From positions 62,001-126,000 of the forward strand of contig NZ_FCOX02000004.1 of the NCBI RefSeq assembly GCF_900044055.2: DNA of 64,000 bases, written 5' to 3'. How positions within the stretch are numbered: the stretch's first letter is position 1; every line of letters starts with the position of its first letter. The notes under the pieces were generated by a model, which did not search any database, was not told the DNA's origin, and saw nothing but the letters and a program-made list of their open reading frames with translations. The position numbers were made by a program, and so were the translations under genes. This document shows positions 46,508 to 55,457 of this stretch, piece by piece. The stretch is from Caballeronia calidae (GTDB lineage Bacteria; Pseudomonadota; Gammaproteobacteria; Burkholderiales; Burkholderiaceae).

Positions 46508-46755
46508 CGCTGTCTCCGGAATTCGGGCGGGTCTGCGTCGAATGCGGAGCAAGCGGCGTTCCTCCGCTGCATTGCAAGGCTTGCCGTCGTCTGGCAGTTT
46601 TTGCACGCGCGCGCGTCTGGCGGAGACGCAATGAGCGGCGCGCCGCGCTGGTACGCGTGATGCTTGATGGGTCATGCGGCGAGAGCCGCGGCTTTTACCA
46701 CTGCAACGTCGTCACGCGATGTTTGAAGCGCGACGACATAGCCAGGAGGGATTGT

Positions 46756-46935
46756 ATGAGCGGAAACCAAAAGCAAACGGGCAGCCAGCCGTCCATGCCG
46801 AATGAATCGAACCAGCCTCAACGGCAGCACGGCCATCAAGAAAGGTCACCGGGGCAACCGCAACAAGGTCAGACGGGCCAGCGGCAGCAGAACCAGCCGC
46901 AACCTCAGCATAAGGGCGGCCAGCGTCAACCTTGA
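46756..46935 (+). CDS. small Gln/Pro-rich disordered protein
   Basis: 59 aa, almost wholly made of Q, P, G, N, S and H (for example QPQQGQTGQRQQNQPQPQ). AGGAGGG lies just before the ATG, which supports translation. There is no domain or signal. It may be a stress-related hydrophilic protein, but that is a guess. Confidence 0.6.
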   Translation: MSGNQKQTGSQPSMPNESNQPQRQHGHQERSPGQPQQGQTGQRQQNQPQPQHKGGQRQP

Positions 46936-47002
46936 TCGTCTTGGAGAAGTGGCATGAAGCACGCGCGCGGTTCCGTTCAATCGGGGCCGCGCGCGATCGT
47001 TT

Positions 47003-47383
47003 TCAGGGCTTGCGTCCGAAGGCCTCGCGCAGGCGCTTCTTCGCGCGTTCCAGCGTGCTCTTGCGCGACTTCGGCAGATTGCGTCCCGCGCGATTGATAT
47101 AGAAGTTCAACATCGACATCGCCGATTGAAACGGCGAGCCCTTGCGGCGCTTGCTGCGCGTCGACGAACGCTTGAGCGAATCGGCGATTTCCTGCGCATT
47201 GCCGGTCTTGAAGATATCGCGCTGGATGTCCATTGCGTCGCTCGTTTCCATCACGTGATGCGACCAGCGGTGCGCGGATCGCGTCGGCTTCTTGCGCGTG
47301 CTCGCGAGCGAATGTCTCTGCCGCGTGCTGGGACGCTTGCCGCTGCCCGTTTTCTTCGACGCTGTTCTCGTGCTCGTTGCCAT
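47003..47383 (-). CDS. DUF3175 family protein
   Basis: 126 aa, strongly basic. The N-terminal 30 residues are lysine/arginine/serine-rich. The rest matches the DUF3175 pattern: RWSHHVMETSDAMDIQRDIF, GNAQEIADSLKRSS, SPFQSAMSMLNFYINRAGRNLP, LERAKKRLREAFG. Function is unknown. It lies 9 bp downstream of the UdgX gene on the same strand and is probably co-transcribed with it. A DNA-binding role is possible from its charge. Confidence 0.82.
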   Translation of the reverse strand: MATSTRTASKKTGSGKRPSTRQRHSLASTRKKPTRSAHRWSHHVMETSDAMDIQRDIFKTGNAQEIADSLKRSSTRSKRRKGSPFQSAMSMLNFYINRAGRNLPKSRKSTLERAKKRLREAFGRKP

Positions 47384-47392
47384 GGCTTTTCC

Positions 47393-48016
47393 TCAACGCT
47401 CTTTCCGATGATGCCCGACGAGCCGATGCGCTTCCCGCAACGCATCGACGATCGCCTTGTAGGCACGCTCGCGTGTCTCGGGATCGGGCGCGCGCAACGC
47501 GAACGACGGGTGATAGGTCGCGACGATCGCATGGCCTTCCTGCTCGATCGCGTGTCCCATCGACGCCTGCAACGTGGCCTTCGAATCGCGCAGCACGGAC
47601 TTGAGCGCGGTCGAACCCAGCGCGACGATCACCTTCGGCGCGACATCGCCCGTCTCGCGGTCGAGCCAGTAGTGGCATGCATCGATCTCGCGCTGCGCGG
47701 GCGTCTTGTGCAGGCGCCGCTTGCCGCGCGGCTCCCACTTGAAGTGCTTCACGGCATTGGTGACATACACCTCCTTGCGCGCGACGCCGGCCTCCGCGAG
47801 CGCGCGATCGAGCATCGCGCCGGCGGGCCCGACGAAGGGCTTGCCCTGCAAGTCTTCCTGGTCGCCAGGCTGCTCGCCGACGATCATCATCGGCGCGTGA
47901 CGCGGACCTTTGCCGGGTACGGCTTGCGTCGCGTGTTCCCAGAGCGCGCAGCGGCGGCATTCGTCCAGCGATTCGGGTGTCTGCTGCGGCTCGACGCCGG
48001 GTTGCTTCGTCGTCAT
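47393..48016 (-). CDS. udgX: UdgX-type uracil-DNA glycosylase
   Basis: 207 aa. GEQPG (47-51) and the loop KWEPRGKRRLHKTP with H103 are the marks of UdgX, whose equivalent histidine forms a covalent bond with the abasic DNA after uracil removal. Four iron-sulfur cysteine candidates include C20, C23 and the cysteine in DACHYW. The start at 48016 is preferred over longer open frames. It lies between the DUF3175 gene and the Rieske-FAD reductase gene. Confidence 0.83.
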   Translation of the reverse strand: MTTKQPGVEPQQTPESLDECRRCALWEHATQAVPGKGPRHAPMMIVGEQPGDQEDLQGKPFVGPAGAMLDRALAEAGVARKEVYVTNAVKHFKWEPRGKRRLHKTPAQREIDACHYWLDRETGDVAPKVIVALGSTALKSVLRDSKATLQASMGHAIEQEGHAIVATYHPSFALRAPDPETRERAYKAIVDALREAHRLVGHHRKER

Positions 48017-48026
48017 CGTGCTTCGC

Positions 48027-49589
48027 TCATGCATTCGCGATGCGGCGTGCGTCGTCGAGCGTGAGCGGCTCGCGCATCGCTTCGGCGAGACGGCACACGG
48101 CCGCGTCGTATTCACAGGCGACGACCGCGCCCACACGCCCATCCTTCAGCAGATAGGCGATGAAATGCTGCGCATCGAGATCGCCATCTATTTCGATGCT
48201 GTCCGGCTCGCTCACATGCCCGAGATAGTCGAAGGTCTTTTCGTAGTGATAGGTCCAGAAGTAGGGCACGCCGACATACTCGCGCGCCTGACCCGCCATG
48301 TTGTAAGCGGCGACGCGCGCATGCTGCTGCGCGACGCGCCAGTGCTCGATGCGCACGCTCTGATCCGAGCGCGGCAGAGGAAAGCGTGCGATATCGCCGG
48401 CTGCATGGAGCGCGGGCGCGGCGAGCATGGCAGCGTCGACATTGACGCCGCCGTCATCCGCGAGCGCGACGCCCGACAGAAACGATGTCGCGGGCTCGAC
48501 GCCCGTGCCGGCGATCACGACATCCGCCGCGAGCTTTTCGCCTGAATCGAGGATCACTTCGCTCACTGCATCGTTGCCCGTGAACGCGCTGACACGCGCA
48601 TTCATATGAAACGTGACACCGTTCTTTTCGTGGAGCTTCCTGAACATCTCGCCGATGCGCTCGCCGAACTGCTTCGCGAACGGCACCTTGCCCGGCGCGA
48701 CGACGGCCACCTCCATCTCGCGTTTCCTCAGACACGAAGCCACTTCGAGCCCGATGAAACTCGCCCCGACGATCACCGCGCGTTTGCGTCCTTCGAGCGA
48801 TTGCAGAATCGCGCGCGCATCATCGCGTGTGCGCAGCAAATGGACGCGTTTCAGATTCGCGCCGGGAATGTCGAGCGGCTTCGGCACGCCGCCGGTGCAG
48901 ACGAGTGCAGCGTCGTAATCGATCTTCTGGCCGTTCGCCAGCTCGGCGCGCTTCGCTTTCGCGTCGAGCTTCACGGCCTGCGATTCGATGCGCTCAATGC
49001 CGTGTTTCTCGAAGAATTCGCTGTCGAGCAGAGGCGGGACGTCGTCGGGCGGCATGTCGCCGGCGAGCGTGAACTTGCTGAGCGAGGTGCGATCGTAGGG
49101 CACGCGCGCATCGTCGCCGGCGAGCACGATGCGGCCATCGAAGCCCGCTTCGCGCAAAGCCGAGCACGCGGCCGCGCCCGCCGCGCCCGCACCGACGATC
49201 AGCATGGTGCGGCTCGTATTGGCTTGCGTCGTCGGCACATCGCCGCTTTCGACAGGCTCCGGCGATACATACACGTCGCCGTCTCTGATCGTCGCTTCGT
49301 AACGCGTCAGCGACTTGAGCGGCGGCGGCTCGACGAGACTGCCGTCGCGCACGTCGAACGTGCCCTTGTGCCACGGACACACGATGCGTCCGTTGCAGAT
49401 CGCGCCTTCATCGAGCGGGCCGCCTGCATGCGGACATTCGGCGGTGTAGGCGCGCACGGCATCGCCGTCGCGCACGAGCAGGATGGGCGTTTCCTTCGCG
49501 TCCTTGTCGTCGCTCTTGACGCACACGCGTATGCCGCGCCCGGCGGGCAGATCCGCGAAGCGCGCGACTTTATGCAGGGTCGGGGACAT
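48027..49589 (-). CDS. Rieske ferredoxin-FAD-dependent oxidoreductase fusion (AIFM3-like)
   Basis: 520 aa. An N-terminal Rieske domain binds a 2Fe-2S cluster through C52, H54, C71 and H74 (CPHAGG, CPWHKG). Then follows a pyridine-nucleotide-disulfide reductase-type module with FAD loop VGAGAAGAAA and NAD loop VGASFIGLEVA, and a C-terminal reductase domain. It resembles ferredoxin reductases of Rieske oxygenase systems and eukaryotic AIFM3. GGAGAG precedes the ATG at 49589. The electron acceptor is unknown. Confidence 0.85.
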   Translation of the reverse strand: MSPTLHKVARFADLPAGRGIRVCVKSDDKDAKETPILLVRDGDAVRAYTAECPHAGGPLDEGAICNGRIVCPWHKGTFDVRDGSLVEPPPLKSLTRYEATIRDGDVYVSPEPVESGDVPTTQANTSRTMLIVGAGAAGAAACSALREAGFDGRIVLAGDDARVPYDRTSLSKFTLAGDMPPDDVPPLLDSEFFEKHGIERIESQAVKLDAKAKRAELANGQKIDYDAALVCTGGVPKPLDIPGANLKRVHLLRTRDDARAILQSLEGRKRAVIVGASFIGLEVASCLRKREMEVAVVAPGKVPFAKQFGERIGEMFRKLHEKNGVTFHMNARVSAFTGNDAVSEVILDSGEKLAADVVIAGTGVEPATSFLSGVALADDGGVNVDAAMLAAPALHAAGDIARFPLPRSDQSVRIEHWRVAQQHARVAAYNMAGQAREYVGVPYFWTYHYEKTFDYLGHVSEPDSIEIDGDLDAQHFIAYLLKDGRVGAVVACEYDAAVCRLAEAMREPLTLDDARRIANA

Positions 49590-49666
49590 CGCACTCTCCG
49601 TTGGCTGAAGCACTGAGCCATACGGAGAGCGCGAAGCAATTATCGGACCGCGAACATGCGCTTTGA

Positions 49667-50491
49667 TTAAAGCGCTTCGGTCACGGCGCGCAGGAACTGC
49701 CGCGTGCGCTCATGCTGCGGCGCGGTGAAAAACTGCTGCGGCGGCGCCTGCTCGATGATCTTGCCTTGCGAGAAGAAGCACACGCGATCGGCGAATTCCT
49801 TCGCGAAGCCCATCTGGTGCGTGACCATCAGCATCGTGAGGTTGTGCTCCGTGCCGAGACGGCGAATCACGTTGAGCACTTCGCCACAGAGTTCAGGATC
49901 GAGCGCGGACGTCACTTCGTCGAAGAGCATGATCTTCGGACGCATTGCGAGCGCGCGCGCAATCGCGACGCGCTGCTGCTGTCCGCCCGACAACTGCGAC
50001 GGATAGTGATTGCACTTCTCGGAGAGGCCGACCATCGAGAGCAGTTCGCGCGCGCGCTCGGTCGCTTCCTTCTTCGAGAGCCCGAGCACGCTCATCGGCG
50101 CTTCGATGGTATTCGCGAGCGCGGTCATGTGCGGAAACAGATTGAAGCTCTGAAACACCATGCCGATCTTGCTGCGCACCTGCCGCACATGCCGCGGCGA
50201 CGCGGGCACGAGCTTGCCGCCGCGCATCTCGTGCGTGAGCGGCTCGCCATCCACTTCGATGACGCCGTCGGTGAGGGGATCGAGCGTCATCAGCACGCGC
50301 AGAAGCGTGGACTTGCCCGAGCCGCTCGGCCCGATGATCGCCACCTTCTCGTTCGGCGCGACTTCCAGATCGAGGCCGTCGAGCACGGTGAGCGCGCCGT
50401 AGCGCTTGGTGACGTTGCTAAAGCGCACGATCGGCGCGTTCGCGTTCTTCTCTGCCGCCGCGCCGAGCGCCGGATCGAGGTCTCGTTTCAT
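49667..50491 (-). CDS. ehuA: ectoine/hydroxyectoine ABC transporter ATP-binding protein
   Basis: 274 aa ABC ATPase. Walker A GPSGSGKST, signature LSGGQQQRVAIARAL, Walker B IMLFDE and H-loop MVTHQM are all present, as in amino-acid ABC importers. It powers the Ehu system. AGGAG lies 6 bases before the ATG at 50491; another in-frame ATG at 50521 overlaps ehuD by four bases and would give 284 aa. It is the last gene of ehuBCDA. Confidence 0.88.
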   Translation of the reverse strand: MKRDLDPALGAAAEKNANAPIVRFSNVTKRYGALTVLDGLDLEVAPNEKVAIIGPSGSGKSTLLRVLMTLDPLTDGVIEVDGEPLTHEMRGGKLVPASPRHVRQVRSKIGMVFQSFNLFPHMTALANTIEAPMSVLGLSKKEATERARELLSMVGLSEKCNHYPSQLSGGQQQRVAIARALAMRPKIMLFDEVTSALDPELCGEVLNVIRRLGTEHNLTMLMVTHQMGFAKEFADRVCFFSQGKIIEQAPPQQFFTAPQHERTRQFLRAVTEAL

Positions 50492-50517
50492 CTGCTGCTC
50501 CTGAAATTGAGTCGCGG

Positions 50518-51186
50518 TCATGGCAGCCTCACGCGCCGTTCGAGATGACGCACGCCCGAGGCGAACGTCACGCTGATGATGAGAAAGAAGATGCCGGTCA
50601 TCGTGATCGGCTCGAGATAGCGGAAGGTCTCGGAGCCGATGTTCTTCGCCTGCTGCATCAGTTCGACGACGGTGATCGCGGAGAGCACCGGCGTGTCCTT
50701 GAACATCGCGACGAGATAGTTGCCGAGCGCGGGAATCACCGGGCGGATCGCCTGCGGCAGCACTACGCCGGTATAGGTGCGCCAGGGCGAGAGCGACAGC
50801 GCGCACGATGCTTCCCATTGCCCGCGCGCGACGCCGTTGAGCCCCGCGCGATACACCTCGGACACATAGCACGCATAGTGCACCGCGATGCCGAGCGTGC
50901 CCGCCGTCAGCGCGGACATCGTGAAACCGTAAAGCGGCGCGACATAGAAGAGCACATACACCTGAATCAGCAGTGGCGTGCTGCGTATGAACTCGATGAA
51001 AAACGCGGTCGTCTTCGCGAGCGGCGCGAATTCGCTGCGCCGCATGATCGCGAGCACGAGGCCGAGCACGAGCGCGATCGCAAAGCCGATGAGTGTGATG
51101 CCGATCGTATAGGTCGCCGCGCGCGCCAGCTCGGGCAGGATATGCAGCGCGTATTTCACATCGAAGAGTTGACCCAGCGTCGTCAT
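50518..51186 (-). CDS. ehuD: ectoine/hydroxyectoine ABC transporter permease
   Basis: 222 aa. About five hydrophobic helices and the His/Glu/Gln-type permease pattern, with the EAA-like loop (WEASCALSLSPWRTYTGVVLPQAIRPVIPALGN). It overlaps ehuC by four bases and is followed by ehuA, so translation is coupled. It forms the membrane channel with EhuC. The identification as Ehu rests on the neighbouring ectoine catabolic genes. Confidence 0.85.
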   Translation of the reverse strand: MTTLGQLFDVKYALHILPELARAATYTIGITLIGFAIALVLGLVLAIMRRSEFAPLAKTTAFFIEFIRSTPLLIQVYVLFYVAPLYGFTMSALTAGTLGIAVHYACYVSEVYRAGLNGVARGQWEASCALSLSPWRTYTGVVLPQAIRPVIPALGNYLVAMFKDTPVLSAITVVELMQQAKNIGSETFRYLEPITMTGIFFLIISVTFASGVRHLERRVRLP

Positions 51187-51866
51187 GATGCGGCCCTCGG
51201 AACGGTGCTGCGGATGGCGACATGGCTGCTCACGCGCCGCTCGAACACGCGCATCACGGCGACGATCACCTGCGCGAGCACGAAGTAGATGAGGAGCGTG
51301 AGCCCGAAGACTTCGGCCGTCTTGAACGTGGCTTCATCGAGCTGGCGCGCGCGGAACGTGAGATCCGAGAGCGTGATCAGCGAGACGAGCGACGTGCCTT
51401 TCAGCAGTTCGATCATCAGGTTGGTCGCGGGCGGCAGCGCGTTGATCATCGCCTGCGGCAGCACCACGCGGCGCAGGCGCACCGCGGCCGGCATGTTCAG
51501 CGCGAGCGCCGCTTCGTATTGCCCGCCCGGCACCGAGCGCAGCGCGCCGCGCAGGATCTCCGAGCCATACGCGCCGTAGTGCAGCCCCAATCCGACGATG
51601 GCGACCGTGAAGGGCGTCAGCTGCAGATTGAAGGGCGGCAGCGGCAGCACGAAGAAAAGCCAGAACAGCTGCACGAGCAGCGACGTGCCGCGAAACACCT
51701 CGACATATACGTTGCCCGCCCAGCGCACGACGCGGTATGGCGCAGCGCGCAACGCCGTCGCGACACCCGCCATGACGATCGCGAGCAGGATGCTGATGAC
51801 GGCGATCTGGATCGTGACGAGCGTGCCCTTCATCATCAGGGGCAGAAGCTCATTGAGGTCACTCAT
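51183..51866 (-). CDS. ehuC: ectoine/hydroxyectoine ABC transporter permease
   Basis: 227 aa. Helices and the EAA-like loop (YEAALALNMPAAVRLRRVVLPQAMINALPPATN) show the amino-acid ABC permease fold. Its stop overlaps the ehuD start by four bases and ehuB lies 50 bp upstream. The two permease genes resemble each other and form a heterodimer. Confidence 0.85.
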   Translation of the reverse strand: MSDLNELLPLMMKGTLVTIQIAVISILLAIVMAGVATALRAAPYRVVRWAGNVYVEVFRGTSLLVQLFWLFFVLPLPPFNLQLTPFTVAIVGLGLHYGAYGSEILRGALRSVPGGQYEAALALNMPAAVRLRRVVLPQAMINALPPATNLMIELLKGTSLVSLITLSDLTFRARQLDEATFKTAEVFGLTLLIYFVLAQVIVAVMRVFERRVSSHVAIRSTVPRAAS

Positions 51867-51916
51867 GACGGTTCCTCGCTAATGGATGAACGCTGCGCGC
51901 AGCGATGGACGGATGC

Positions 51917-52771
51917 TCAGCCCGCGCAAAGCTCGGGCGCTTTCTTCGTCGTCACGTTCGACTTGTCGAAGCCGAAGGGCGCGACCGTCTTCAGATGGTC
52001 CTCGGTGCCGAGCCACTGATGCAGCTCCTTATTCACGGCATCGCGCAGATCGGTGTCCTCCGGACGGAACGCGAGCGCGCCATAACCGGTGTGCTTCGGA
52101 TCGTCGTTGAACTGGCTGATCGCCTCGACCTGCGGGCCGCCCTTCGATGCGAGACCCTTCATCGTCAATGCGGTGCCGACGGCCGCATCGGCGCGGCGCG
52201 CGCGCACGGCCTGCAATTGCGCGGTGGTGTCCGGAACCTGCAGGATCTGGTCATCCTTGATGCCGGCCTGACGCGCATAGCCCAACTCGGCCGTCCCTGC
52301 CATCACAGCAAGTTTCGTGTCCGGTTGCTTCGCGACATCGGCATAGCTGTGCAGGTTCTTCGGGTTGCCCTTCATCGTCAGCAGCGTGTCGGGGATCTGG
52401 TATTGCGGATCGGCGAACGCCACTTGCTTGCAACGCTCGGGCGTGATGTACATGCCCGCCGCGATCACGTCGAAGCGGCCGGCCTTCAGGCCCGGAATCA
52501 GCGCGCCCCACTCGGTCAGCACCGCATCCACCTTCTTCACGCCGAGCTTCGCGAACACCTTCTTCGCGATCTCGGGCGATTCGCCGGTCACGGTGCCGTC
52601 GGGCGTCGTGTAGGCGAAGGGCGTTTCGTTCGCATAGCCGATACGCACCTCGCCGGTGCGCTGGATGCGCTGCAGCGTGGTTTCCGCGCTCGCGCTCGTG
52701 GCATAGGCGGCAAGGCTCGCTGCCGCGACGCACGCCGCTGCCAGCATGCCAGACAGTCGCTTCGTGTTCAT
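51917..52771 (-). CDS. ehuB: ectoine/hydroxyectoine-binding periplasmic protein
   Basis: 284 aa. A Sec signal peptide (1-29, cleavage after ASA) precedes a type II solute-binding fold: GEVRIGYANETPFAYTTPDG, LTEWGALIPGLKAGRFDVIAAGMYITPERC, MAGTAELGYARQ, AAVGTALTMKGL. It captures the ligand in the periplasm for EhuCD-A. The start at 52771 is chosen because the signal peptide begins there. It is divergent from enuR, whose start lies 237 bp away. Confidence 0.86.
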   Translation of the reverse strand: MNTKRLSGMLAAACVAAASLAAYATSASAETTLQRIQRTGEVRIGYANETPFAYTTPDGTVTGESPEIAKKVFAKLGVKKVDAVLTEWGALIPGLKAGRFDVIAAGMYITPERCKQVAFADPQYQIPDTLLTMKGNPKNLHSYADVAKQPDTKLAVMAGTAELGYARQAGIKDDQILQVPDTTAQLQAVRARRADAAVGTALTMKGLASKGGPQVEAISQFNDDPKHTGYGALAFRPEDTDLRDAVNKELHQWLGTEDHLKTVAPFGFDKSNVTTKKAPELCAG

Positions 52772-52936
52772 ATCGTTCCCGTAGTAATGGTTCTTCAAGC
52801 GTGGTCGAGTGAGGGCAATCCAATGGCGGCATCGAAAGCGAGAGACAGAGAAAACCCTTACTCCACAGGGCTTTGAGGCGACTCGCAGCACAGCCACCGA
52901 TGCAGAATACAAAGCCATATATTTGTTCCGATTGCT

Positions 52937-52946
52937 CTAGGACAAT
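52937..52946 (+). promoter_or_regulatory. candidate EnuR operator motif upstream of enuR
   Basis: CTAGGACAAT here recurs exactly at 54412-54421 and as TTAGGACATT at 54435-54444 (upstream of eutB). The three sites are found only next to genes of this cluster in the window. MocR-type regulators usually bind direct repeats, which the eutB pair (23 bp apart) would provide. Assignment to EnuR is inference. Confidence 0.5.
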
Positions 52947-53008
52947 TATTTTCGCGCGGGCTTTTGCGCCACTATTGCGTATGGAACCCGGTATGCGAGG
53001 AGCAGGAA

Positions 53009-54406
53009 GTGAATGAAAGATGGCGCGACGCCGTGCGTACGGTGCAGGGCGTGCAGTCCAAGTACAAGCGGCTCGTCAAGGCGATGGCCGCCGATATAGA
53101 AAACGGCGCGCTCGCGTCGGGCGAACGCCTGCCGCCGCAGCGCGAGGTCGCGGCGGATCTCGCGATCAGCGTGCAGACCGTGACCAACGCGTACAAGGAA
53201 CTCGAAAGGCAAGGGCTGATCCGCTGCGAAGTGGGGCGCGGCAGCTTCGTCTCGGCGCGCGTGACCGAGGCGATGTCCAACTACATGCTCGATACGGCCG
53301 AGCGCTCGGTGGTCGATTTTTCGATCGCGCGCATCGTGCATACCCCCGAGCACGACGCGATGTGGCGCAAGGTCTGCGCGACGCTATCGACCATCGAGGA
53401 TCAGCCGTGGATACGCGCGTTCAGGCCCATCGCGGGCTTCGAGCATCATCGGCAGGCGGGTGTCGCGTGGCTCGCGTCGCTCAATATGCCGGCGAGCGCG
53501 GACACGGTGCTCGTCACGAACGGCGCGGCGCACGGCATCTTTCTCGCGCTCGCGTCGATCGTCGGTCCCGGCGATACCGTCTTGTGCGAGAGCCTGACGG
53601 ATCACGGCGTGATCGGTTCGGCGAACGTACTGGGGTTTACGCTCAAAGGTCTGGAGATCGACGAACACGGGATACGTCCCGAGCACTTCGAGGAAGTCTG
53701 CGACAGCGAGCGCGTGAGCGCGCTCGTCTGCACGCCGACGCTGAACAATCCCACGGTCGCGATGATGCCGGATTCACGCCGCCGCGCGATCGCGCGCATC
53801 GCGGAGCGCTATGGCGTCTATGTGATCGAAGACGATGTCTATGGCGCGCTGCCCGCGAAGACGCAAACGCCCATCGCGAGCCTGATTCCCGAGCTCGCGT
53901 TCTATTGCACGAGCATGACGAAATCGGTGCTGAGCGGTTTGCGCACCGGCTTCATGACGGTGCCGCGCAGGCTCGCGCTGCGCGCGGAAAGCGTGCTGCG
54001 CGTGAGTAGCTGGATGGCGACTTCGCCGATCGCCGAAGTCACGGCGCGCTGGATCATGGACGGCACGGCGCAACGTCTCGTGCAGGTTCAACGCGAGCGG
54101 CTCGCGGCGCGCCAGAGTGTCGTGCGCGAAGTGCTCGGCGAGTACGTGCTGGGCAGTCATCCGAACGCGCTGTCGGCATGGCTGCGCGTGCCCGACGAAT
54201 GGGAAGCGGAGCGCATGACGCGCGAATTGCGCAATCGCAATATCGCGGTGACATCGCCCGATCCGTTTCTCGTGCGCGGCGCGGAACGGCCCAATGCGGT
54301 GCGGCTTTGCGTGGGCGCGGAGGTCGGCGAAGGCGCGTTTCGCACGGCGATCGAAACGATTCGCGAAGTGTTCGGGCAATACCCGCATGTGCACGACTTC
54401 AACTAA
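53009..54406 (+). CDS. enuR: MocR/GabR-type regulator of ectoine utilization
   Basis: 465 aa fusion of an N-terminal GntR winged helix (about 10-85: KYKRLVKAMAADIENGALASGERLPPQREVAADLAISVQTVTNAYKEL) with a PLP-dependent aminotransferase-like domain. The PLP lysine is K305 (SMTKSVLSG). The GTG start at 53009 has AGGAG upstream. EnuR proteins bind PLP and respond to intermediates such as N-acetyl-diaminobutyrate. It lies between the divergent ehuBCDA and eutBCDE operons, whose promoters share a candidate motif. The stop is followed by eutB after 82 bp. Confidence 0.88.
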   Translation: MNERWRDAVRTVQGVQSKYKRLVKAMAADIENGALASGERLPPQREVAADLAISVQTVTNAYKELERQGLIRCEVGRGSFVSARVTEAMSNYMLDTAERSVVDFSIARIVHTPEHDAMWRKVCATLSTIEDQPWIRAFRPIAGFEHHRQAGVAWLASLNMPASADTVLVTNGAAHGIFLALASIVGPGDTVLCESLTDHGVIGSANVLGFTLKGLEIDEHGIRPEHFEEVCDSERVSALVCTPTLNNPTVAMMPDSRRRAIARIAERYGVYVIEDDVYGALPAKTQTPIASLIPELAFYCTSMTKSVLSGLRTGFMTVPRRLALRAESVLRVSSWMATSPIAEVTARWIMDGTAQRLVQVQRERLAARQSVVREVLGEYVLGSHPNALSAWLRVPDEWEAERMTRELRNRNIAVTSPDPFLVRGAERPNAVRLCVGAEVGEGAFRTAIETIREVFGQYPHVHDFN

Positions 54407-54411
54407 ATGAA

Positions 54412-54444
54412 CTAGGACAATCGAAAACGATTTTTTAGGACATT
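54412..54444 (+). promoter_or_regulatory. candidate EnuR direct-repeat operator upstream of eutB
   Basis: CTAGGACAAT (54412-54421) and TTAGGACATT (54435-54444), 23 bp start to start, lie in the 82-bp gap before eutB. They match the motif near enuR at 52937. A direct repeat at about two helical turns suits MocR binding. Inference from repetition and position. Confidence 0.5.
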
Positions 54445-54488
54445 AGACTGAGTTGCATCGTTACCCCGAACACGCAACTCAGTCCGAT

Positions 54489-55454
54489 ATGTCCGCACTC
54501 ACGCTCGCCGATGTCTACCGCGCCCGCCAGCGCATCGAAGGACGCGCGCTCGTCACGCCGCTCGTTCAATCGGCGTCGCTCTCGCGTATCGCGGGCGTGC
54601 CGGTTCATCTGAAGCTCGAAACGCTGCAACCCACCGGCAGCTTCAAATTGCGCGGCGCGACCAATGCGCTCGCGCAGATCGCCGAGGAAGGCTGCAAGCG
54701 CGTCGTCACCGCATCGACGGGCAATCATGGCCGCGCGGTCGCACATGCGGCGCGTGCGCTCGGCATCGAGGCGGCCGTGTGCATGTCTGCGCTCGTGCCG
54801 AAGAACAAGGTCGATGCGGTGGCCGCGCTCGGCGCGCGCGTCGTCATCACGGGCAAGAGCCAGGACGATGCGCAGGTCGAAGCGCAACGTCTCGTGCGCG
54901 AAGAAGGCTATGCATTCGTGCCGCCTTTCGACGATCAACGCGTGATCGCGGGGCAGGCCACCATGGGCCTCGAAATTCTCGAAGCGCTGCCCGATGCGGC
55001 GAGCATCGTCGTGCCCTTGTCGGGCGGCGGCTTGTTCAGCGGCGTCGCGTTCGCGGCGAAGAGCATTCGTCCCCGGGTGAAGATGATCGGCGTGTCGATG
55101 GAACGCGGCGCCGCGATGCACGCGAGTCTCGCGGCAGGCAAGCCCGTGTTCGTCGACGAACTCGAAACGCTCGCCGATTCGCTCGGCGGCGGCATCGGCC
55201 TGGATAACCAGCATACGTTCGCCATGACGCGCGATCTCGTCGACGAGGTCGTGCTGCTCGATGAGGTGTCGATCGCGCGCGGCATCGTGCATGCCTATCG
55301 CGAGGAGCGGCTCGTCATCGAAGGCGCGGCCGCGGTCGGCATGGCGGCGCTGCTCGATGGCGCGATCAAGGCGCAGGGCGGGCCGATCGTCATCGTGGTG
55401 AGCGGAAGCAACATCGATATCGAAACGCATCGTCGCCTGATTGGAGCGGCCTAA
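54489..55454 (+). CDS. eutB: serine/threonine dehydratase-like ectoine utilization protein
   Basis: 321 aa, PLP fold type II. The PLP lysine is K53 (TGSFKLRGA), ASTGNHGRAVA and the glycine loop SGGGLFSG follow. In ectoine clusters EutB with EutC is proposed to convert 5-hydroxyectoine to ectoine. The ATG at 54489 is used although upstream codons are open. It overlaps or abuts no neighbour; eutC starts 3 bases after its stop. Confidence 0.87.
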   Translation: MSALTLADVYRARQRIEGRALVTPLVQSASLSRIAGVPVHLKLETLQPTGSFKLRGATNALAQIAEEGCKRVVTASTGNHGRAVAHAARALGIEAAVCMSALVPKNKVDAVAALGARVVITGKSQDDAQVEAQRLVREEGYAFVPPFDDQRVIAGQATMGLEILEALPDAASIVVPLSGGGLFSGVAFAAKSIRPRVKMIGVSMERGAAMHASLAAGKPVFVDELETLADSLGGGIGLDNQHTFAMTRDLVDEVVLLDEVSIARGIVHAYREERLVIEGAAAVGMAALLDGAIKAQGGPIVIVVSGSNIDIETHRRLIGAA

Positions 55455-55457
55455 CCT

